Source of the DNA: Streptomyces caelestis
GTDB taxonomy: Bacteria > Actinomycetota > Actinomycetes > Streptomycetales > Streptomycetaceae
Assembly (NCBI RefSeq): GCF_014205255.1
Contig: NZ_JACHNE010000001.1
Span: 8,370,001 to 8,434,000 of the forward strand
Reading direction: 5' to 3'
DNA length: 64,000 nt
Part shown: positions 58,760 to 64,000 of the stretch, one piece after another
Layout: each line of letters opens with the position of its first letter
Numbering within the stretch: the first letter of the stretch is position 1
Notes under the pieces: model-generated
The model's database searches: none
The model's input: the letters and a program-made list of their open reading frames with translations, nothing else
What the model was told of the DNA's origin: nothing
Made by a program: the position numbers and the translations under genes

Positions 58760-59740
58760 ATGAAGCACGTATCACTGGGCGGGCTCGATGTCTCTCGCAT
58801 CGGACTGGGAGCCATGACCATGGCCGGCACCTACACCACGGGCGGGGGACTCGATGACGCCGAGTCGATCCGCACCATCCACCGGGCGCTGGACCTCGGG
58901 GTCACTCACATCGACACCGCCGAGATCTACGGCCCCTTCCACAGCGAGGAACTCGTCGGCAGGGCCATCAAGGGCCGGCGTGACGACGTCGTCATCGCGA
59001 CGAAGTTCGGCCTGGTCTCCCACGCCGGAGACGGCCCCGGCGTCATCGACAGCAGCCCCGGCAACGTGAAGACCGCCGTAGAAGGCTCACTCAAGCGGCT
59101 CGGCACCGACCACATCGACCTCTACTACCAGCACCGCGTCGACCCGAACACCCCCATCGAGGAAACGGTCGGCGCGCTGGCCGAACTGGTCGCCGAAGGC
59201 AAGGTGCGCCACATCGGCCTCTCCGAGGCCGGTCCGGAGACGATCCGCCGGGCACACGCCGTGCATCCGGTGGCCGCGCTACAGACCGAATACTCCCTGT
59301 GGACCCGCGACGTCGAGGCCGAAATCCTCCCGCTGCTTCGCGAGTTGGGCATCGGATTCGTGCCCTACTCACCGCTCGGCCACGGCCTGTTGACCGGGCA
59401 GATCCGCACCGTCGACGACTTCGCCGACGACGACTGGCGCAAGACCAACCCGCGGTTCACCGGCGAGAACTTCCAGCGCAACCTGCGCATCGTCGACGAA
59501 GTGCGGGCCATCGGCGCCGAGGTCGGAGCCACCCCGGCACAGACCGCGCTGGCGTGGCTGCTGACCCGCGGCGACGACATCGCCCCCATCCCCGGAACCC
59601 GGCGAGTCGCGCGCGTCGAAGAGAACACCGCCGCCGACGGCATCGAACTCACCCCGGCTCAGCTCGACCGCCTGAACAACCTCACACCGGCCGCGGGCGA
59701 ACGCCACAACGAGGCGAACATGGCCACCATCGACCGGTGA
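58760..59740 (+). CDS. Aldo/keto reductase, copy 1
   Basis: A 326-residue TIM-barrel NADPH reductase. The catalytic tetrad is visible: Asp and Tyr in HIDTAEIYGPFHSEELVG, Lys in VIATKFGLV, His in DLYYQHRVDPNTP. EYSLWTRDVEAEILPLLREL and PIPGTRRVARVEEN are family stretches; the group is AKR13-like (YghZ/YajO type). AAGGAG precedes the ATG. A related gene with the same motifs is encoded on the other strand at 60585. Confidence 0.93.
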   Translation: MKHVSLGGLDVSRIGLGAMTMAGTYTTGGGLDDAESIRTIHRALDLGVTHIDTAEIYGPFHSEELVGRAIKGRRDDVVIATKFGLVSHAGDGPGVIDSSPGNVKTAVEGSLKRLGTDHIDLYYQHRVDPNTPIEETVGALAELVAEGKVRHIGLSEAGPETIRRAHAVHPVAALQTEYSLWTRDVEAEILPLLRELGIGFVPYSPLGHGLLTGQIRTVDDFADDDWRKTNPRFTGENFQRNLRIVDEVRAIGAEVGATPAQTALAWLLTRGDDIAPIPGTRRVARVEENTAADGIELTPAQLDRLNNLTPAAGERHNEANMATIDR

Positions 59741-59830
59741 TCTGACGCCCGGGCGACTTGCTGACCCGTCGCACCCGACCGACCCGCATCCGCTCACCGA
59801 TTTCACTGATCACTGAAAAGGTTCCTCATC

Positions 59831-60370
59831 ATGTCCAAGGTTCTCCTTGTCGTAGGGCACCCCGACCTGTCCCGGTCGAAGGCCAACGCGGCGCTGGTGG
59901 ACGCCGTCCGCGAGCTGGCCCATGTCACCGTGCACGATCTCTACGCCACCTACCCCGACTTCCAGGTCGACGCCGACGCCGAGCGGGCGCTGCTGGCCGA
60001 GCACGATGTGATCGTCTTCCAGCACCCGGTGTTCTGGTACAACACCACCCCGTTGTTCAAGCAGTGGCAGGACAAGGTCTTCACCCTCGACTGGGCCTTC
60101 ACCATGGACGGCTCTGCCTCGCGGCTGGCCGGCAAGAAGGCCGTCGTCGCCGTCACCGCCGGCGTCCCCGCCGACCACTACACCCCCGAAGGCTCGAACC
60201 AGGCCACCCTGGAGACCCTCCTCAGCAACTGGCACGCCACCCTGCGGCTTTGCCAGTTCGACATCCAGCCGATGGTCAAGCTGTACGGCACTGCCTTCGG
60301 CCTCTCGGAGGAGGACCTGGCCACCGCCGCCAAGCAGTACAACGAACTGCTCGCCTCCTTCGCCGCCTGA
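59831..60370 (+). CDS. NAD(P)H oxidoreductase with flavodoxin-like fold (KefF/MdaB type)
   Basis: A 179-residue FMN- or FAD-dependent quinone reductase. VLLVVGHPDLSRSKANAALV at the start is the phosphate-binding strand and loop, followed by HDLYATYPDFQVD, VFQHPVFWYNTTPLFKQWQD and VVAVTAGVPADHYTPEGSNQ. Typical length. The ATG follows AAAAGG, 90 bases after the aldo-keto reductase gene, so both may be co-transcribed. It probably reduces quinones or electrophiles. Confidence 0.9.
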   Translation: MSKVLLVVGHPDLSRSKANAALVDAVRELAHVTVHDLYATYPDFQVDADAERALLAEHDVIVFQHPVFWYNTTPLFKQWQDKVFTLDWAFTMDGSASRLAGKKAVVAVTAGVPADHYTPEGSNQATLETLLSNWHATLRLCQFDIQPMVKLYGTAFGLSEEDLATAAKQYNELLASFAA

Positions 60371-60584
60371 CCGCGGCTCAACCGCACGCCGTCGCGACCG
60401 TACGTGCCTGCCGCAGACGGGCACGTGGGTTCGCCAGCCGCGTCAGCGTGGGACGCCAGGACCTCCTGGAGGTCGGTGGGAGGCCGTCAGACGGCTCCAC
60501 ACTGACTCCCGGAGGTCCTCACCCGTCACGGTTGTGTCCTCACGTGACTCCGAGTCCGACCAACGTCCCCAGCATGCGATCGTC

Positions 60585-61571
60585 TCACTTGCCGACGAGG
60601 CGCATGTGCTGGTCGCTGTAGCGGTCGCCGTGCACGCCGATGCGGGCCGCCGTGGCGTCGAGGTCGGCCATGTCGTCGGCGGACAGAGCGACCTGGGTGG
60701 AGCCGGCGTTCTCCTCAAGGCGTTCGATCCGGCGGGTGCCGGGTATCGGGGCGATCCACGGGTGCTGGGCGAGGAGCCAGGCCAGGGCGACCTGCCCGGA
60801 GGTGGCGTTCCTGGCGCGGGCGAGGGTGGTGACGTGGTCGACCAGGGCCTGGTTGGCTGCGAGGTTGTCCTGGTCGAACCGCGGGATGGAGGCGCGGATG
60901 TCGCTTTCGGTGAACGCGGTCGTGGTGTCGACGGTGCCGGTGAGGAAGCCCTTGCCGAGCGGGCTGAACGGCACGAATCCGATGCCGAGTTCGGCGAGCG
61001 TGGGCAGTACCTCGGACTCGGGGTCGCGGGTCCACAGGGAGTACTCGCTCTGCACGGCGGTCACAGGGTGGACGGCGTGGGCCCTGCGGATCGTCGCCGC
61101 GGCGGCTTCGGACAGGCCGAAGTGGCGTACCTTGCCCGCCTGTACGAGTTCTGCGACCGCGCCCGCGACGTCCTCGACGGGGACGTCGGGGTCGACCCGG
61201 TGCTGATAGAAGAGGTCGATCGTGTCCGTGCGCAGCCGGCGCAACGACGCGTCGGCGACCTTCTTGATCTGTTCAGGCCGGCTGTCGAGCCCGACCGGCG
61301 TGCCGCCCTCGATGCCCCAGCCGAACTTGGTGGCGATGACGACCTGGTCGCGCACCGGGGCGAGCGCCTCGCCCACGAGTTCTTCGTTGACGTAGGGGCC
61401 GTATACCTCGGCGGTGTCGAAGAAGGTGATGCCGCGGTCGACGGCGGCGCGGAGCACGCCGATCATGTCCTGCCGGTCTCCGGGGTTGGGGCCGTAGCTC
61501 TGGGACATGCCCATGCAGCCCAGGCCGAGCGCGGAGACCTCAAGACCCTGACCGAGTGTGCGGGTGTGCAT
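60585..61571 (-). CDS. Aldo/keto reductase, copy 2
   Basis: A 328-residue AKR13-type reductase homologous to the gene at 58760. Asp and Tyr are in FFDTAEVYGPYVNEELVGEA, Lys in VIATKFGWG, His in DLFYQHRVDPDVP. It starts MHTRTLGQGLEVSALGLGCMG. Many blocks match copy 1, such as GKVRH-GLSEA, TIRRAHAVHP and EYSLWTRD, so the two arose by duplication and now lie convergent or inverted with the flavodoxin-like gene between them. It lies 155 bases downstream of the second MmyB regulator on the same strand. Confidence 0.92.
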   Translation of the reverse strand: MHTRTLGQGLEVSALGLGCMGMSQSYGPNPGDRQDMIGVLRAAVDRGITFFDTAEVYGPYVNEELVGEALAPVRDQVVIATKFGWGIEGGTPVGLDSRPEQIKKVADASLRRLRTDTIDLFYQHRVDPDVPVEDVAGAVAELVQAGKVRHFGLSEAAAATIRRAHAVHPVTAVQSEYSLWTRDPESEVLPTLAELGIGFVPFSPLGKGFLTGTVDTTTAFTESDIRASIPRFDQDNLAANQALVDHVTTLARARNATSGQVALAWLLAQHPWIAPIPGTRRIERLEENAGSTQVALSADDMADLDATAARIGVHGDRYSDQHMRLVGK

Positions 61572-61726
61572 CGTGGTGCTCCTTTCGCGGTGGCAGGTGA
61601 GGGTGAACGAAAGCCTGGCCCCGGCGCGGGAAGCGCCGGTTCACGGCGCGAGAGCAGGAGCAGCTGAGGGGCACGGTGAACGCCCTCGGCCGTCTGTCGC
61701 CGGAGTCGTGGAAGCGGCCGACGGGG

Positions 61727-62596
61727 TCAGGTGAGTGGTGGCGACGCGGGCAGGTGTTGGTCGGCGGCCCAGGAGGCGAGGATGCGCAGTCGTTCGTGGG
61801 TGGGGGAGCCGGGGGCGGCGGTCCAGACGGTCAGGTGCTGGTCGGGGTCCGTGTTGGCGGTGAGGGTGTCCCAGTCCAGGACGAGTTCGCCGACGACGGG
61901 ATGGTTGAGGGTCTTCGTGCCCACGGTGCGGGCGGCGACGTGGTGTTCGCCCCACCATCGGGCGAACTGTTTGTCGCGCAGGGACAGTTCACCGACCAGC
62001 TCGATCAGGCGGGGGTCCTCGGGATACTTCGCGGCCTCCATCCGCAGCTGTGCCACGGAGATCTGCGCGGAGCTCTCCCAGTCGGCGTACAGGGTGCGCA
62101 TCGCCGGATCGGTGAAGATGATCCGCGGGTAGTTGCGGTGCCTTTCCGGGACCTGGGAGAAGTCGGTGACCAGCGCGGCGGCCAGCGCGTTCCAGGCCAG
62201 GATGTCGCCGCGTCGGCCCTGCACGACGGCGGGCGTGGCGGTGAGGTCGTCCAGGACCCGCTGCAGCTGCGGCTGGACCTTCTGCCGGCCGCGCCGCCGG
62301 GTGCGGGTGGTGGTCTTGCCCGCGAGCTGGAAGAGGTAGCCGCGCTCGTCGTCGTCCAGGTGGAGGACGCGGGCGAGGACGTCCAGCACGGGTGCCGATG
62401 CCTGCATACGGCCCTGTTCGAGCCGGGTGTAGTAGTCGGTGCTGATGCTGGCGAGCTGGGCGACCTCCTCGCGGCGCAGCCCGGCCACCCGGCGGGGCCG
62501 GTCGGTCTCGGGTAGTCCGACCGTGCGCGGGCTCAGCTCCGAGCGGCGCTTCTTGAGGAATTCTCCCAGCTCATTGAGGGGGACGTTGGCGGTCAT
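61727..62596 (-). CDS. XRE-family regulator with MmyB ligand-binding domain, copy 2
   Basis: A 289-residue regulator. Helix-turn-helix at about 8-75 (RRVAGLRREEVAQLASISTD, YYTRLEQGRMQASAPVLDVL), MmyB-like domain at about 100-280 (TPAVVQGRRGDILAWNALAA, SSAQISVAQLRMEAAKYPED, KTLNHPVVGELVLDWDTL). It shares the plan of copy 1 but is not a recent duplicate. ATG 62596 (MTANVPLNELG) is chosen; an ATG four codons upstream is possible. Divergent from the zinc alcohol dehydrogenase gene and upstream of aldo-keto reductase copy 2 on the same strand. Confidence 0.9.
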   Translation of the reverse strand: MTANVPLNELGEFLKKRRSELSPRTVGLPETDRPRRVAGLRREEVAQLASISTDYYTRLEQGRMQASAPVLDVLARVLHLDDDERGYLFQLAGKTTTRTRRRGRQKVQPQLQRVLDDLTATPAVVQGRRGDILAWNALAAALVTDFSQVPERHRNYPRIIFTDPAMRTLYADWESSAQISVAQLRMEAAKYPEDPRLIELVGELSLRDKQFARWWGEHHVAARTVGTKTLNHPVVGELVLDWDTLTANTDPDQHLTVWTAAPGSPTHERLRILASWAADQHLPASPPLT

Positions 62597-62650
62597 GCTT
62601 CCCAGCATGACACCGATTCCACCCGGGAAAGGGGGGACAATTTCCTCCCA

Positions 62651-62671
62651 GGATGTTCCCATCCGGGGATG
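62651..62671. promoter_or_regulatory. Three GGATG/CATCC half sites between MmyB copy 2 and the alcohol dehydrogenase
   Basis: GGATG (62651), CATCC (62660) and GGATG (62667) lie close together in alternating orientation, CATCC-GG-GGATG being an inverted repeat, in an AT-richer patch 55-75 bases upstream of the MmyB start. A candidate operator for that regulator. Confidence 0.4.
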
Positions 62672-62780
62672 AATTCCTCCGCTTTTCGCGCCCGCCCTCC
62701 CGTGTGAGGCTCGATGTCGAGCAGCTGGTCCCGACCCCCGGCTGCGGCACACCGACCCTCGCAGCGAAGGAAGCAACCCC

Positions 62781-63797
62781 ATGCGCGGAGCAGTCATCTA
62801 CGCCCCCGGCGACGTGCGCTTCGAGACCCTGGACGACCCGAAGATCCTCCGGCCGACCGACGCGGTGATCCGTACGGTCGCCACCTGCGTGTGCGGCTCG
62901 GACCTGTGGCCCTACCGCGGTGCGGAACCCATCGGCGACCCGCACCCGATGGGGCACGAGTACGTCGGCATCGTCGAGGAGGTGGGCAGCGAGGTCACCA
63001 ACGTCAGGCCGGGCCAGTTCGTGGTCGGTTCGTTCGCCACCTCGGACAACACCTGCGTGAACTGCCGTAACGGCTGGCAGTCCTCCTGTCTGCACCGCGA
63101 GTTCATGAGCACCTGCCAGGCCGACTACGTCCGCATCCCCAACGCCCACGGCACCCTGGTCGCCACCGACGAGCACCCGGACGCCGAGGTCGTGCCGAGC
63201 CTGCTCGCCGTGTCCGACGTGATGGGCACCGGCTGGTACGCCGCCCTGGCCGCCGAGGTGAAGCCCGGCTCCACCGCGGTCGTGGTCGGCGACGGAGCGG
63301 TCGGCCTGTGTGGCGTCATCGCCGCCAGGGAACTCGGCGCCGAGCGGATCATCGCCATGAGCCGCCATGCGTCCCGGCAGAAGCTCGCCCTCGACTTCGG
63401 CGCCACCGACATCGTCAACGAACGCGGCGACGAGGGCATCGCCCGCGTCAAGGACCTCACCGGCGGCATCGGCGCCGACTCCGTCCTGGAGTGCGTCGGC
63501 AACCCCGAGTCGATGCGGCAGGCCCTGCACTCCGCCCGCCCCGGCGGCAACGTCGGCTTCGTCGGTGTCCCGCACGAGGTCTCCTTCGACGGCCAGGAGC
63601 TGTTCTTCTCCCACGTCGGTCTGCGCGGCGGCCCCGCCCCCGTTCGCCGCTACCTGCCCGACCTGATCGACCGGGTCCTGTCCGGCCGGATCAACCCGGG
63701 CAGGGTCTTCGACCTCACCCTGCCCCTGGACCAGGTCGCCGAGGGCTACAAGGCGATGGACGATCGCCGCGCCATCAAGGCCCTCCTCAAGCCCTGA
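62781..63797 (+). CDS. Zinc-dependent alcohol dehydrogenase (MDR family)
   Basis: A 338-residue medium-chain dehydrogenase. Catalytic zinc residues are in ATCVCGSDLWPYRG (Cys37) and HPMGHEYVGIVEEVG (His/Glu). The cysteines usually binding structural zinc are partly kept in NTCVNCRNGWQSSCLHR. The NAD(P)-binding motif is VVVGDGAVGLCGVIAARELG. IIAMSRHASRQKLALDFGA, with Arg/Ser after the second strand, suggests NADPH preference. It oxidises or reduces an aldehyde or alcohol. Divergent from MmyB copy 2, its probable regulator. Confidence 0.93.
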   Translation: MRGAVIYAPGDVRFETLDDPKILRPTDAVIRTVATCVCGSDLWPYRGAEPIGDPHPMGHEYVGIVEEVGSEVTNVRPGQFVVGSFATSDNTCVNCRNGWQSSCLHREFMSTCQADYVRIPNAHGTLVATDEHPDAEVVPSLLAVSDVMGTGWYAALAAEVKPGSTAVVVGDGAVGLCGVIAARELGAERIIAMSRHASRQKLALDFGATDIVNERGDEGIARVKDLTGGIGADSVLECVGNPESMRQALHSARPGGNVGFVGVPHEVSFDGQELFFSHVGLRGGPAPVRRYLPDLIDRVLSGRINPGRVFDLTLPLDQVAEGYKAMDDRRAIKALLKP

Positions 63798-63882
63798 GCG
63801 CAGACGCGTCCACATCTGGGGCCGCACCGACGCGGTGCGGCCCCAGGACCGGCAACCACCCCCGCTCGCACAAGGACTGACC

Positions 63883-64000
63883 ATGACGACCTTCGCCCTC
63901 ATCGGTGCCGGACCTGGTCTCGGACTTGCCGCCGCCCGCCGCTTCGGCGCCGCCGGCCACACCGTCGCCCTCATCGCCCGCGACGCGGAGAAACTGGACG
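63883..64000 (+). CDS. Start of a short-chain dehydrogenase (partial)
   Basis: The first 39 codons are inside the window and the gene runs past its end. MTTFALIGAGPGLGLAAARR and VALIARDAEKLD show an SDR-type Rossmann start with a variant GAGPGLG glycine motif. It follows the alcohol dehydrogenase by 85 bases in the same direction and probably shares its transcript. Confidence 0.8.
   Translation, partial: MTTFALIGAGPGLGLAAARRFGAAGHTVALIARDAEKLD

Overview
The window is high-GC actinobacterial DNA and looks like a Streptomyces chromosome. Third codon positions are very GC-rich, GTG starts are common, purine-rich ribosome sites sit 6-12 bases before starts, and several starts lie 6-7 bases after a TAGGNT-type -10 box, as in leaderless mRNAs. 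The families present (SpoIIE-type PAS/GAF phosphatase, MmyB-type regulators, F420-linked DUF385 protein, MptB-like glycosyltransferase, Rv1733c-like membrane proteins, DUF6479, GH75 chitosanase) also fit. No rRNA, tRNA, CRISPR array or intact transposon was seen.

Layout. 0-2.4 kb: tail of an SMP-30-like gene, a paired fluoride channel operon (crcB, DUF190, crcB) and uppP. 2.5-8.2 kb: an Asn/Asp/Gln catabolic block with a FadR-type regulator, amino-acid permease, asparaginase, aspartase and glutaminase. 8.3-12 kb: two GT-C glycosyltransferases facing a D,D-carboxypeptidase. 12.3-14.5 kb: a DUF5937/ArsR regulator and a short second Rho factor with a pyrimidine-rich leader. 14.7-16.9 kb: a decayed stretch holding a beheaded methyltransferase, a beheaded PadR regulator and a frameshifted GntR/UTRA regulator around one intact methyltransferase. 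16.9-25.3 kb: serine hydrolase, acetyl xylan esterase-like hydrolase, Rv1733c-like protein, sulfite-oxidase-like/flavin reductase pair, MarR regulator, HemK-like methyltransferase and SpoIIE phosphatase. 25.5-31.6 kb: an M20 peptidase divergent from a FadH-like dienoyl-CoA reductase across a perfect palindrome, a PadR regulator and two exported proteins.

31.9-35.4 kb: a GH75 chitosanase whose signal peptide runs into eleven 57-bp tandem repeats open in all six frames, then dhaKLM. 35.7-50.2 kb: small stress- and envelope-type genes (NfeD plus SPFH, YbdK-like ligase, SDR, CYP152 peroxygenase, SRPBCC, DUF1360, second Rv1733c-like protein, KhtT/KhtU-like K+/H+ antiporter, NCS1 permease with a zinc-ribbon-like tail, DUF8129, DUF6479, ChaB, Cys-rich four-helix protein). 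50.3-55.6 kb: acyl-CoA dehydrogenase behind a KstR-like box, a ricin-domain remnant, an MFS exporter and a GH36 alpha-galactosidase. 55.8-64 kb: a redox cluster with two MmyB-type regulators and SDR, DUF385, aldo-keto, flavodoxin-fold and zinc alcohol dehydrogenase genes, with signs of local duplication.

How the genes fit together: asparagine or glutamine taken up by the permease could be deamidated and then converted by aspartase to fumarate. NfeD/SPFH, KhtTU and dhaKLM are recognisable functional units. Strong GC hairpins separate most convergent pairs. The most unusual items are the repeat-expanded chitosanase, the short Rho paralogue, the zinc-tailed NCS1 permease and the M20 protein with altered metal ligands. 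All functions are inferred from sequence motifs; no searches were run.
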